Shown here: piece after piece, positions 15,132 through 23,427 of the stretch
How the letters are laid out: the number at the start of each line of letters is the position of its first letter
Position numbering within the stretch: the first letter of the stretch is position 1
Assembly: GCA_900316435.1 (NCBI GenBank)
Contig: ONCY01000039.1
Span: forward strand, 1-33,688
Direction of reading: 5' to 3'
Origin: an uncultured Eubacteriales bacterium
GTDB taxonomy: Bacteria > Bacillota > Clostridia > Oscillospirales > Acutalibacteraceae
Length of the DNA: 33,688 bases
Program-made: the position numbers and the translations under genes
Notes under the pieces: generated by a model
What the model was told of the DNA's origin: nothing
Seen by the model: the letters and a program-made list of their open reading frames with translations, nothing else
Database searches by the model: none

Positions 15132-15800
15132 TTACTTATCGTTATTCTTTCTTTTCAAAATCATCGAGAAGCCGAGCGCAAGCACAACCAAAAAAGCGAA
15201 CAATCCCATCGATCCCTCCATCAAATAACGGAAGTACGACTCACCGTTTCCGAACGTGGTTATCATCGAGCGCTGCAGCGAGAGCATGGAAGCGGTTGCG
15301 GACGCGAGAGAAATATTCCTTAGCGCTATCATCTGAGCCGACTTTTGTTTATGTGCCAGAACAACATTTCTGACCGCCAAAAACGCCAGTACAAAGGTAT
15401 AGGTCGCTATTGTGATCATCAATATTTGATCATACTTTACAGTGACGGAAGAATGGAAATTTATCGTTACGGAACCTGCCAAAATGACTGCAATAAAAAT
15501 AAGTCCCAATCCGATACAAACCGTCATCTTCCGTTCGATGTTTTTTCGGCTTCTTCCAAACACGGCAACGGAAAGGCGCAAAAGCCCGAGTATCAAATAA
15601 TAGGCAAACATCGTAAGGAACCAGAATGAGCTGTAAATATATGCCATAACTCCATACAGAATGCTGTAAAGTATATTGCAACCCATACTTAACAGCGCTA
15701 TTGTCATTGCACGAAAATGACTGTCGGAAAGAAATTTCTCGCCGACAGGTTTTGAGTTGATTTTGGTTTTCAGATTCTTAATCGGGTTCATATAAATCAC
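15132..15800 (-). CDS. Six-helix membrane protein of unknown function
   Basis: This 222-residue protein (219 from the ATG at 15791) has a short charged N-terminus followed by about six hydrophobic segments: two near residues 30-75, one near 92-112, one near 125-145, one near 158-175 and one near 195-213. It ends in a basic KRKNNDK tail that is probably cytoplasmic. I recognise no family motif. It begins 9 bp after the lysR stop and probably shares its transcript, so it may be a partner or target of that regulator. No strong Shine-Dalgarno is seen for either the GTG (15800) or ATG start. Confidence 0.7.
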   Translation of the reverse strand: MIYMNPIKNLKTKINSKPVGEKFLSDSHFRAMTIALLSMGCNILYSILYGVMAYIYSSFWFLTMFAYYLILGLLRLSVAVFGRSRKNIERKMTVCIGLGLIFIAVILAGSVTINFHSSVTVKYDQILMITIATYTFVLAFLAVRNVVLAHKQKSAQMIALRNISLASATASMLSLQRSMITTFGNGESYFRYLMEGSMGLFAFLVVLALGFSMILKRKNNDK

Positions 15801-15809
15801 ACAGAACAG

Positions 15810-16706
15810 TTATGTTTTAGAGCTTTCAAAACGCGCTTTTAGCATATCGGCAAACTCTTCAACGTAGAAGCCCGAGTTATCCTCTTTCCAGAAGGCGCAG
15901 TAATTTCGCGTCATGGGCTTGCCGCCGCGGTACAGCGGGATTCGGTGGATCCCCGAACCGAAGTAGCCTGAATTGCCCACGCCCTCGATCGGCATCACGC
16001 CCTGATTGGACACCACCATCATCCTCGCCCTTTGCAGATTGTCTGCAAAAAGGAACTCGCCTTTGAATCCGACGATGTCGCGGTAATAAATCTGCTCGGT
16101 TTTCTCCTGCCCCTTTGACGCGACAAGGATACACGGGGTGTTCTTTAAGTCGGAAATATCGATTTTGTCGAGCTTTGACAGCGGATTATGGGTTGACAGC
16201 TCAATGTAACAATTACTGCGAATCAGCTCAAAATTCACATACTCGTCCGAGAACGCACGGCGTTGGTCGTTTAGCACCAAATCGACCTTTCCGAAGCGCA
16301 GCTCGTCATACAATTCCTCGTGGTTGCCCTCGATCACATTGACGCTCACGTCGGGATATTTCGCGATAAAATCCGCCAGAGCGGAGTGAAATTCATCGCC
16401 GCCGTAGCATTTCAGATAACCGATATTGAGAACGGCGCTGTCCTTGTGGGCGATGCGGACGGTTTCTCTGCAAATCCTCTCAAGCTCCGAGGAAAACACA
16501 ACGGTTTTGTTGTAAAAATGCTCGCCTGCGGGCGTGAGCGTAAACTTACGGTTTTTGCGCTCAAAGAGCTTGACGCCAATCTCCTTTTCAAGCGACTGAA
16601 TCTGCTGCGAGATTGCCGACTGCGAGATATAGCAAGCCTCCGCAGCCTCGGTGAAGCTGCCTTTTTCAACTACTGTCTGAAAGTATTTTATCTGTCTGAG
16701 AAGCAT
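15810..16706 (-). CDS. LysR-family transcriptional regulator
   Basis: This 298-residue regulator has an N-terminal winged helix-turn-helix (GSFTEAAEACYISQSAISQQIQSLE spans about residues 16-40) followed by a periplasmic-binding-like effector domain. It probably controls the carboxymuconolactone decarboxylase/flavoprotein divergent region, where a T-N11-A palindrome typical of LysR sites is found (17601-17615). It lies in the same direction as, and downstream of, the decarboxylase gene and has its own promoter. The effector is unknown. Confidence 0.92.
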   Translation of the reverse strand: MLLRQIKYFQTVVEKGSFTEAAEACYISQSAISQQIQSLEKEIGVKLFERKNRKFTLTPAGEHFYNKTVVFSSELERICRETVRIAHKDSAVLNIGYLKCYGGDEFHSALADFIAKYPDVSVNVIEGNHEELYDELRFGKVDLVLNDQRRAFSDEYVNFELIRSNCYIELSTHNPLSKLDKIDISDLKNTPCILVASKGQEKTEQIYYRDIVGFKGEFLFADNLQRARMMVVSNQGVMPIEGVGNSGYFGSGIHRIPLYRGGKPMTRNYCAFWKEDNSGFYVEEFADMLKARFESSKT

Positions 16707-16735
16707 AGAACCAACCCTTATGATAATATACCTTT

Positions 16736-16764
16736 AGTATAGTTGAAAAACAAGAATTTGTAAA
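16736..16764 (-). promoter_or_regulatory. Promoter of lysR-type gene
   Basis: TTTACA (16764-16759), a 17-bp spacer and TATACT (16741-16736), 30 bp before the regulator ATG. The -35 lies at the end of the upstream coding region. Confidence 0.65.
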
Positions 16765-16765
16765 G

Positions 16766-17521
16766 CTATTCTGCGGCTTTGTTGATACAACTGAGCGCGT
16801 TCAGGCTTCGCGGATAGCCGATATACGGCAGGCACTGAGATACAACGCTGATTAAAAACTGCTTGTCGTTTCCTATGCGCATATTCGCCGACGCGTGAGC
16901 GGTGAGCTGGGGTTCACAGCCGCCCTGCGCTGAAATAAAGCAGAACGTAATCATCTCGCGCTGTCTGTAGTCAAGTCCCATGCGCGTGTAATAATCGCCG
17001 AAACAATTGTCTGTGAGCCACAAATTGATGTGGCGGCTTTCCTCGGGTCCCGATTGCCAGAAGTCGCGCATACCTTCGCCGAAGATATCCACCTGTGTCT
17101 GTGTGCCTGCCTCTCTGCGGTTTTCGGTTGTGGTTGTAGCCTGACCTTCGAGCGGAAGCGAGATTCCTTTCTCCTCAAAAATCTCGTTGACAGCTTTCAG
17201 AAACGGAAACACTCTGCCGATTCCGAGATAGGCTGTCGCCTGATAGACTGTTTCCTTGATTTCCACAGGCGTCACGCCGAAGTTCAGCGCGGCAGGAATC
17301 ATTTTCTTAAACTCGTCTATCCCCTGACAGCCGAGAAGCGTTGACAGAATCGCGAGAAGCCTCGTTTTGTCGTCGAGCTGCACGCCCTCCTGATTGATCA
17401 CCTCGTCAAAAGTAAAGTTGTCGAAACGCTCGATAAACTCCGGGTCGGTGCGCAAAAAATCCGATTGATATTCGGGAAACATTTTCTCGTGATATTCCCT
17501 TGCAAATTCCGTAATAGCCAT
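16766..17521 (-). CDS. Tandem carboxymuconolactone decarboxylase-family protein
   Basis: This 251-residue protein contains two CMD/AhpD-like helical domains. The first (about 40-115) reads TRLLAILSTLLGCQG and GVTPVEIKETVYQATAYLGI. The second (about 150-245) reads YRQREMITFCFISAQGGCEPQL and ends in the helices with GNDKQFLISVVSQCLPYIGYPRSLNAL. No clear AhpD CxxC redox motif is present, so a peroxidase role is doubtful. Such proteins commonly sit with flavodoxins and aldo/keto reductases under LysR control. GGAGG precedes the ATG. Confidence 0.88.
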   Translation of the reverse strand: MAITEFAREYHEKMFPEYQSDFLRTDPEFIERFDNFTFDEVINQEGVQLDDKTRLLAILSTLLGCQGIDEFKKMIPAALNFGVTPVEIKETVYQATAYLGIGRVFPFLKAVNEIFEEKGISLPLEGQATTTTENRREAGTQTQVDIFGEGMRDFWQSGPEESRHINLWLTDNCFGDYYTRMGLDYRQREMITFCFISAQGGCEPQLTAHASANMRIGNDKQFLISVVSQCLPYIGYPRSLNALSCINKAAE

Positions 17522-17550
17522 ATCATTACCTCCGTTTGGTTGTTAACTCT

Positions 17551-17579
17551 ATTTTATCAAAGCCGTCACGTTCAATCAA
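17551..17579 (-). promoter_or_regulatory. Promoter of the CMD gene
   Basis: TTGATT (17579-17574), a 17-bp spacer and TAAAAT (17556-17551), reading toward the decarboxylase gene. Confidence 0.65.
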
Positions 17580-17600
17580 TTTTGTTTATGGGGGTTAATG

Positions 17601-17615
17601 ATAAGTTTAACTTAT
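17601..17615. promoter_or_regulatory. Putative LysR-type operator
   Basis: The perfect palindrome ATAAGTT-T-AACTTAT contains a T-N11-A core. It is almost exactly midway between the two divergent -35 boxes (21 bp from each), the place where a LysR activator would sit. Confidence 0.65.
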
Positions 17616-17636
17616 ACTTGATAAATCATTTTTGAA

Positions 17637-17665
17637 TTGAAAAACCATTTTAAAGAATATATAAT
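17637..17665 (+). promoter_or_regulatory. Promoter of the iron-sulfur flavoprotein gene
   Basis: TTGAAA, a 17-bp spacer and TATAAT, 27 bp upstream of the ATG at 17693. Confidence 0.8.
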
Positions 17666-17692
17666 AATATCAATAAATTATCGGAGGTCACT

Positions 17693-18328
17693 ATGAAGGT
17701 AATACTTATTAACGGAAGTCCGAACAAAAACGGCTGTACATACACAGCCCTCGACGAAATAAAGAAAACGCTTAACGATGAAGGAATTGAAGCCGACTTC
17801 TTTTGGCTCGGCAAAAAGCCGATCGGCGGCTGTATCGGATGCTATCAGTGCGCGCAAAAGGGCAAGTGCGTATTTGACGACAATGTCAATGAATTTACCG
17901 CGCTCTCGCAAAATTACGACGGGTTTATCTTCGGATCGCCTGTTTTCTACGCAGGAATGAACGGAAGTTTGATGAGCTTTATGGACAGGGTGTTCTTCTC
18001 CGCCTCGCGGCAGGAGCCGCACCCGTTCCGCTATAAGCCTGCGGCGGCAGTAGTCAGCGCAAGGCGGGCAGGAACAACGTCTGCGCTCGACCAAATCAAC
18101 AAATACTTTCTTCACCAGCAAATGCCGATTGTCACCTCGCGCTACTGGAACATGGTACACGGCAACACGCCCGAGGAAGTCGCGCAAGATTTGGAAGGCT
18201 TGCAAATTATGCGCGTACTTGCACGCAACATGGTATGGTTGCTCCGACTCAGAGAGGCAGGCGAAAAGGCAGGAGTGCAGCTTCCCAAACAGGAAGAAAT
18301 CCGAATGGCTACAAACTTCATAAGATAA
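17693..18328 (+). CDS. Iron-sulfur flavoprotein / NADPH-dependent FMN reductase family
   Basis: This 211-residue flavodoxin-like reductase begins with the FMN phosphate loop INGSPNKNGCT (about 6-16). It carries C47-x2-C50-x2-C53-x5-C59, the compact cysteine motif of iron-sulfur flavoproteins that hold a [4Fe-4S] cluster. FGSPVFYAGMNG (about residue 80 onward) follows as the flavin-contact loop. It probably passes electrons between ferredoxin-type donors and a small acceptor. It is transcribed divergently from the CMD gene, across the presumed LysR operator. GGAGG precedes the ATG. Confidence 0.9.
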   Translation: MKVILINGSPNKNGCTYTALDEIKKTLNDEGIEADFFWLGKKPIGGCIGCYQCAQKGKCVFDDNVNEFTALSQNYDGFIFGSPVFYAGMNGSLMSFMDRVFFSASRQEPHPFRYKPAAAVVSARRAGTTSALDQINKYFLHQQMPIVTSRYWNMVHGNTPEEVAQDLEGLQIMRVLARNMVWLLRLREAGEKAGVQLPKQEEIRMATNFIR

Positions 18329-18353
18329 CAAATATTAGTTTGCTGTCTGCAAA

Positions 18354-18384
18354 AACCTCCGCTTGAATTTTCCAAGCGGAGGTT
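18354..18384. terminator. Bidirectional terminator after the flavoprotein gene
   Basis: A perfect 12-bp stem AACCTCCGCTTG / CAAGCGGAGGTT. TTTT follows nearby on the plus strand and TTTTT directly on the minus strand. Confidence 0.85.
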
Positions 18385-18389
18385 AAGTT

Positions 18390-18500
18390 TTATTTCATCA
18401 AATTCTTGCCTGCGTTCCAAGCCTTTCCTGCTTTTTCGCCGGCAAACCATAATGCGCTGCCGTTTTGTCCTGTGTATCTCAGAATGATTGTAATAAACAT
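18390..18500 (-). CDS. Possible 36-residue small protein
   Basis: A short frame downstream of the PatB-like gene begins MFITIILRYTGQNG and continues ALWFAGEKAGKAWNAGKNLMK, then TAA. The composition is protein-like (amphipathic, basic), and the frame ends at the terminator. No Shine-Dalgarno is visible, so it may be a remnant of a larger gene or chance. I do not recognise it. Confidence 0.3.
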   Translation of the reverse strand: MFITIILRYTGQNGSALWFAGEKAGKAWNAGKNLMK

Positions 18501-18519
18501 AACACACTAACGTGTATTA

Positions 18520-19730
18520 TTATAAAAACACAAATTTTTTCAGCCTGTCCATCGCTTCCATTACCAAAGAACGCGGCAACGCCAAATTCATTCGGATTCC
18601 CCATTCATCGTGGAACGGTGCGCCCTGCTGCCATGCTACACCCACATCCCAGCCTCTTTGAATCAACTCGTCAATGCCGATTCCGTGCTGCTTACAGTAT
18701 CCCTCACAGTGAAGGAACAACATGTAAGTTCCCTGCGGCTTTGAAGCCTCAACGCCGACAAAGTCATTTTGAATTATCTCATACGCATCATTGATATTTT
18801 CGGAGAGCACCTCGCACAGCTCGTCAACCCACAGATGTCCTTCGGGCTTGTACGCACCGATAAGTGCATGCATAGACAGCACGTTCATCGAGTTGTAGTG
18901 GCTCATATCCGACTGCCGGCGCATTCTGTCGCGGAGATAGCCGTCATATATAATATGATAGCTCCCAATCAGGCCTGCAAGATTAAAGGTCTTGCTGGGC
19001 GCGTAAACGGCGATTGTCCGATTGCGCGCGTCCTCGGAGATACTTTGAGTCGGAATATGCTTGTGTCCGTTCAGAAGAATATCCGACCAGATTTCATCAG
19101 AAATGACGACACACTGATTTTCGCGGAATATCTCCATAGCTTTTTCAAGCTCTTCCCTTTTCCACACCCTGCCGCAGGGATTGTGCGGACTGCAAAGAAT
19201 AACGAGGTGGATATGATTTTTTCTGATACGCCTGTCCATGTCCTCATAATCCATTCGCCACACGCCGTTTTCGTCCTTTTTAAGCGGACTCAGCTCAGCC
19301 TCACGTCCCGTATCTTCCAATACATGAGTAAAACCAATATAGGTGGGACTGTGCAGCAAGATCTTCTCTCCGGGTGTTGTAAACGCCTGAATTGCCGTAC
19401 TGACGCAGCCGAGCACGCCGTTCTCGTAACCGATGTACTTTCTTTTTAACTCCGTTACGCAGTTGCGCATTTTGTGCCAGTTGATGATTGAATCATAGTA
19501 TTCCTTTGTAGGAATATAGTAGCCGTAAGCAGGGTGTCCTGCTCTTTTGATTATTTCCAGCTCAATGGTAGGAACCGTTGCAAAATTCATATCCGCTACC
19601 CACATCGGAATAACCGAAAAGCCGTTCTTGGGCGCGGTAGGAACAGCCGCCCAATTTAAAGACGAGCCTATAGCGTCAACTGCCAGCGCTTACCGCTGCG
19701 ATCCATAATGGTAGTAAAATCATAAATCAT
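18520..19730 (-). pseudogene. patB: PatB/MalY-type aminotransferase (cystathionine C-S lyase), frameshifted near the start
   Basis: The family is a PLP fold-type I enzyme that cleaves cystathionine and similar thioethers to a thiol, pyruvate and ammonia. The body (19605-18520, 361 residues) has MWVADMNF, CSPHNPCGRVW, DEIWSDIL, the lysine motif APSKTFNLAGL and QGAPFHDEWGIRMNLALP. The expected N-terminus is also present but split. MIYDFTTIMDRSGK reads from an ATG at 19730, then ALAVDAIGSSLNW and PKNGFSVIPMW continue in another frame. The switch lies between 19694 and 19689 and fits a one-base loss. The full product would be about 403 residues, normal for PatB. An internal start at MWVADM would lack about 40 residues. 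It may be a sequencing error or a real mutation. Confidence 0.85.
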
Positions 19731-19765
19731 ATTTATATACCTCAGATTATTGCACATGATAGTCA

Positions 19766-19794
19766 AGTATATCAAATTGCAGCTTTTTTGTCTA
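19766..19794 (-). promoter_or_regulatory. Promoter of the PatB-like gene
   Basis: TAGACA (19794-19789), a 17-bp spacer and TATACT (19771-19766). The TAGACA -35 recurs in the promoter at 29765-29793. Upstream, 19833-19843 holds the 11-mer AATATCCTATA (plus strand), also found at that second promoter. Confidence 0.65.
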
Positions 19795-19861
19795 TGATTT
19801 AATAATAGCTTTTTTCTATATCCGGCTATTCAAATATCCTATAAGGAAGTGCAGAAAAAGC

Positions 19862-19893
19862 AAAAATGCCGAACGGTATTATCCATTCGGCAT
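19862..19893 (-). terminator. Terminator of the importer/oxidoreductase operon
   Basis: ATGCCGAA (19866-19873) pairs with TTCGGCAT (19886-19893). TTTTTG and a further T-rich tract follow on the minus strand. It lies 14 bp after the 34-residue ORF. Confidence 0.8.
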
Positions 19894-19906
19894 ATGCGTT
19901 TTCGCC

Positions 19907-20011
19907 TCAAGGAGCTTTGACAAATGCGGTAAACACATATGTTAAAGCTATATAAAGAGCGGTTACGGCAATAAAGTAGATTGAAATGCGGCTGGCAGCT
20001 CTATCTGTCAT
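19907..20011 (-). CDS. 34-residue membrane peptide, possible ECF S-component remnant
   Basis: The ATG lies two bases after the pyridoxal kinase stop (TGAAAATG). The frame encodes MTDRAASRISIYF followed by a hydrophobic helix (IAVTALYIALTYVFTAFV) and stops. The charged start plus ALYIALTYVFTAFV resembles the first helix of ECF-transporter S components such as vitamin B6 transporters, which often neighbour pdxK. Full S components are about 170-200 residues, so this would be a truncated copy or an independent small membrane protein. The gene is coupled to the kinase and followed by the operon terminator. Confidence 0.55.
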   Translation of the reverse strand: MTDRAASRISIYFIAVTALYIALTYVFTAFVKAP

Positions 20012-20013
20012 TT

Positions 20014-20841
20014 TCACTCAATCCTTTCTATCAGGTAAGGCAGCGCCCGTTCAAAATCAACGCCGTACCAATTTGAACCCGGTGTTTCCTTTGTGAGCCT
20101 GATACTTTCCGCCGTGAAATCTGCCGCTGCATTTACGCTGTCAAAAACTGATTTACCGCGAAGCAGCAAGCCCGTAAAAGCTGAACTGAAAATGTCGCCT
20201 GTTCCGTGATAAGACGCGTCAATTTTATCTTGAGTATAGAAGCTGAAATCCTCTGTTTTGCTGTCATAAATCAAAACACCGTATTTACCGTCAAAAGCCG
20301 CTCCTGTCAGAACAACGATTGAAGCGCCCTGCGCGGCGAGCTTTTTGACAACTTCTTTTGCAAACTGCTCGTCATAGCTTTCGCGGTAGGGCGTATCGGT
20401 CATCAGGCACGCTTCGGTAATGTTCGGCAAAACAATGTCCGCCTGCGCCGCGAGCCTCGCCATTTCCTTCGGAAAGCCGTCGTCAAAAGCCGGGTAAAGC
20501 TTGCCGTTGTCCGCCATAGCAGGATCAACTATCACAAAGTCGCTTTCGCGTTTCAGGCTGTTGATTAAAGTCATCACCTTATCGATCTGCTGTGCCGAGG
20601 CAAGATAGCCCGTGTAAAAAGCGTCAAAGGTGATATTTTCATCCTTCCAGTGCTTTGCGATAGGAAGGAGCTGATCGTCCAAATCCTTGCAGGTGAAATT
20701 CTTAAACATTGTATGAGTTGAAAGCACAGCAGTCGGCAAAATTGCCGCCTCAACACCTGTTGCCGAAATAATCGGGAGCGCCACGGTCAGAGAGCACTTT
20801 CCGACGCACGATATATCCTGAATTGTTAATATTCGTTTCAT
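20014..20841 (-). CDS. pdxK: Pyridoxal/pyridoxamine kinase
   Basis: This 275-residue ribokinase-fold enzyme phosphorylates vitamin B6 vitamers to PLP precursors. It begins KRILTIQDISCVGKCSL, typical of the PdxY/PdxK group. The anion-hole motif GTGD lies at 213-216 (SYHGTGDIFSS), with D216 the catalytic base. PDPAMADNGKLY-like DPAMAD and the LPN-TEA segment (LPNITEACLM) also fit. It follows the aminotransferase by 11 bp, so it may supply cofactor for that enzyme. It precedes the ECF-like stub by two bases. Confidence 0.92.
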   Translation of the reverse strand: MKRILTIQDISCVGKCSLTVALPIISATGVEAAILPTAVLSTHTMFKNFTCKDLDDQLLPIAKHWKDENITFDAFYTGYLASAQQIDKVMTLINSLKRESDFVIVDPAMADNGKLYPAFDDGFPKEMARLAAQADIVLPNITEACLMTDTPYRESYDEQFAKEVVKKLAAQGASIVVLTGAAFDGKYGVLIYDSKTEDFSFYTQDKIDASYHGTGDIFSSAFTGLLLRGKSVFDSVNAAADFTAESIRLTKETPGSNWYGVDFERALPYLIERIE

Positions 20842-20852
20842 TTACAAATACC

Positions 20853-22013
20853 TCATTTTTTTAGCTTATATATATCCGAAAGCCTGTTTAGAGCAACGTT
20901 TAGGGTATCGTTTTTCTTAGCAAAATGCAGGCGGATCAGGTGATTGACGTTTTCACGGAAAAAGCTTGAGCCGGGCACCGCGCCTACGCCTACCTTTTCG
21001 GCGAGCTTTTCGCAGAAATCAAGGTCGCTTTCATAGCCGAATTCAGAGATATCGAGCAGCACATAATATGCACCCTGAGGATTCGTGTGGGTGATCCCGA
21101 TATTGTCAAGCCCACTGAGGAACAAATCGCGTTTTTCGGTGTATTTTTCAGCGAGCTGTCTGTAATAATCGTCTCCGAATCGCAGTCCTGTAACCGCCGC
21201 CTCCTGCAAAGGTGCAGCCGCACCGACAGTCAGAAAATCATGTACCTTCTTCGCCACGTCAATAATATGCGGCGGTGCGATAATATAGCCCAAACGCCAA
21301 CCTGTGATGGAATAGGTTTTTGAAAGCGAGGAACAGGAGATCGTGCGCTCCCACATATTGGGCAGTGAAGCGAAATAGATGTGCTTGTGCGGCGCGTAAA
21401 CAATGTGCTCATAAACCTCGTCGGTGATCACAAACGCGTCGTATTTTTCGGCGAGGTCGGCAATGATTTTCAGCTCGTCATAGGTAAACACCTTGCCGCA
21501 GGGATTGGAGGGGTTGCAGAGAATCAGCGCCTTTGGCTTTTGTCTGAACGCCGCTTCAAGCTCGTTTGGGTCAAAGTTGAATTCGGGCGGATAGAGCGGA
21601 ACATAGATCGGTTCCGCCCCCGACAGGATCGTATCGGCGCCGTAGTTCTCATAAAACGGCGAGAACACTATCACCTTGTCGCCCGGATTGGCGACGGTCA
21701 TCATCGCCGCCATCATCGCCTCGGTGCTGCCGCAGGTGACGACGACGTTTTCGTTCGGGTCGATTTCAACGCCCATAAGCCGCGACTGCTTTTCAGCAAG
21801 CGCCTCACGGAAATTCTGCGCTCCCCATGTGATGGAATACTGGTGAAAATCTTCCCTTGTAACCTCGGCAAGACGGTCGAGCAGCTCTCGCGGCGGTTCA
21901 AAATCGGGAAAGCCCTGAGAGAGATTCACCGCGCCGTATTTATTTGAAATTCTCGTCATGCGGCGGATGACGGAATCTGTAAAGGTTTCGGTTCGTTTGG
22001 ATAGCTCGGGCAT
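20853..22013 (-). CDS. PLP aminotransferase, methionine/aromatic (YbdL-like) type
   Basis: This 386-residue class I aminotransferase has AVNLSQGFPDFEPP near residue 28, the start typical of methionine/glutamine-transaminase-K/kynurenine aminotransferase relatives. Other motifs are NPSNPCGKV, TDEVYEHIVY and the Schiff-base motif SLSKTYSITGWRLG with K232. It interconverts an amino acid and a 2-oxoacid. Within this operon the 2-oxoacid would be the substrate or product of the ferredoxin oxidoreductase. Aromatic amino acids or methionine are the likeliest substrates by family, and the sequence alone does not decide. Confidence 0.9.
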   Translation of the reverse strand: MPELSKRTETFTDSVIRRMTRISNKYGAVNLSQGFPDFEPPRELLDRLAEVTREDFHQYSITWGAQNFREALAEKQSRLMGVEIDPNENVVVTCGSTEAMMAAMMTVANPGDKVIVFSPFYENYGADTILSGAEPIYVPLYPPEFNFDPNELEAAFRQKPKALILCNPSNPCGKVFTYDELKIIADLAEKYDAFVITDEVYEHIVYAPHKHIYFASLPNMWERTISCSSLSKTYSITGWRLGYIIAPPHIIDVAKKVHDFLTVGAAAPLQEAAVTGLRFGDDYYRQLAEKYTEKRDLFLSGLDNIGITHTNPQGAYYVLLDISEFGYESDLDFCEKLAEKVGVGAVPGSSFFRENVNHLIRLHFAKKNDTLNVALNRLSDIYKLKK

Positions 22014-22067
22014 AAAAACTCCTCCGTATTATTTATTTGGGCTGTTTTATGCCCTATTATACACTAA

Positions 22068-23408
22068 TCAGATGACGTATTCAAGGTTGCGTTCGTCAAT
22101 AACGCGCTTTGACTTGTGCTCGGAGCGTGTGTCAAGTCCGCCGTCAGGATGAACGACAACTCTTGCGGGCTTAACGCCGATACGTGCTTTCAATGCCGCG
22201 GAAACCTCTGCGGCAACCTCCTCGTCGGTCTTGGGATTGTCGGTGTTCTTCTCGATTTCAACGGCGTACTTATTGGTGAAATCCCTCTCAAATATTCTGA
22301 TGAGGTATTCGCCCGTAATGCCGTCCTGCTCGCGGATTACCGCCTCGATGTCGCTCGGGAATACGTTGACCGCGGAGACGATGAACATGTCGTCCTTTCT
22401 GCCCAGAATGTGGATCCTGCCGTGAGTTCTGCCGCAGGAGCACTTGGTATTGTCGATACGTCCGATGTCGCCTGTGCGGAAACGGATAAGCGGACGCGCG
22501 TGCTTTCTGAGCGTTGTAAATACCAGCTCGCCGACCTGACCCGGCTCTAAAATTTCGCCTGTGTGGATGTCGATCGTTTCAACCAGAATATGGTTCTCAG
22601 CAATATGAAGTCCGTCCTTAGCCTCGCACATTGCGGCGCAGGCTCCGAAAATATCGGACAGTCCGTAGAAGTCGTAAACCTCCGCGCCCCAGATGTCCTC
22701 AATCGCCTTTCTGGTGGCGTCGATTGAACCGCCGAGTTCTCCCGCAACGATGATTTTCTTGATATTCAAATCCTTCTTGGGGTCAATGCCGCTCTTGAGC
22801 GCCTTTTCGCCGAGCTGCCACGCGTAGGAAGGCGAAGTCCAGATGACGGTCGGCTTGTAGGTTTTCAGGACGAACAGCAGACGTTCGCTCGGGAGCGTGC
22901 CGCCCCAGATGCAGAGCGCGCCGAGATTCTGCGCGCCGATAACATCGGGACCGCCTACATAGAGCGAAAAGTTGAGCGCATGAACATAGCGGTCGTTCGG
23001 GCGCATACCGATCTGCCAGAACCAACGGCTTTCAGTATCCTGAAACTCGTCAAAGTCCTTCTTGGTGAACGGGCTCATGGTGGGAACGCCCGTTGAACCG
23101 GATGAGGTGGAAATGAACACCACGTCCTCCTCGGGAACAGCCGCAAGCTCGCCTAAGAAGGAGCCTACGCCCTGCGTGTCGCGCTGGGTTTTCTTGTTGA
23201 TAAAGGGGAACTTCTGAATATCCTTGAGGGTTTTTATGTCCTCGGGCTTTACGCCTGCCTCGTCAAAGCTGCGCTTGTAATAGGGCGCGTTTTCGTAGGC
23301 AAATTTTACGATTTCCTTTAAGTCCGCAAGCTGTCTTTTTTCAAGCTCCTCACGGGGCAGGGTCTCAAGCTCCTCGTCCCAGAATTTATTATTTATATCT
23401 CTGCTCAT
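22068..23408 (-). CDS. Phenylacetate-CoA ligase-like enzyme
   Basis: This 446-residue adenylate-forming ligase is of the PaaK family. The ATP loop is SSGSTGVPT at 102-110, the adenylation motif YDFYGLSDIFG lies near residue 240, and FRTGDIGRID plus CSCGRTHGRIHILGR follow. The C-terminal lid ends in a KSKRVIDERN segment. It joins an arylacetate or similar acid to CoA using ATP, or runs in reverse to release the acid from CoA. Adjacency to a four-subunit 2-oxoacid:ferredoxin oxidoreductase indicates that the acyl-CoA is shared between the two enzymes. Confidence 0.92.
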   Translation of the reverse strand: MSRDINNKFWDEELETLPREELEKRQLADLKEIVKFAYENAPYYKRSFDEAGVKPEDIKTLKDIQKFPFINKKTQRDTQGVGSFLGELAAVPEEDVVFISTSSGSTGVPTMSPFTKKDFDEFQDTESRWFWQIGMRPNDRYVHALNFSLYVGGPDVIGAQNLGALCIWGGTLPSERLLFVLKTYKPTVIWTSPSYAWQLGEKALKSGIDPKKDLNIKKIIVAGELGGSIDATRKAIEDIWGAEVYDFYGLSDIFGACAAMCEAKDGLHIAENHILVETIDIHTGEILEPGQVGELVFTTLRKHARPLIRFRTGDIGRIDNTKCSCGRTHGRIHILGRKDDMFIVSAVNVFPSDIEAVIREQDGITGEYLIRIFERDFTNKYAVEIEKNTDNPKTDEEVAAEVSAALKARIGVKPARVVVHPDGGLDTRSEHKSKRVIDERNLEYVI

Positions 23409-23427
23409 TGCCGATTACTCCTTAAAC

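Noticed and set aside
21381..21947. 188-residue plus-strand frame inside the aminotransferase
   Set aside because: Antisense shadow of a well-supported PLP aminotransferase, with arginine/histidine-rich composition typical of shadow frames.
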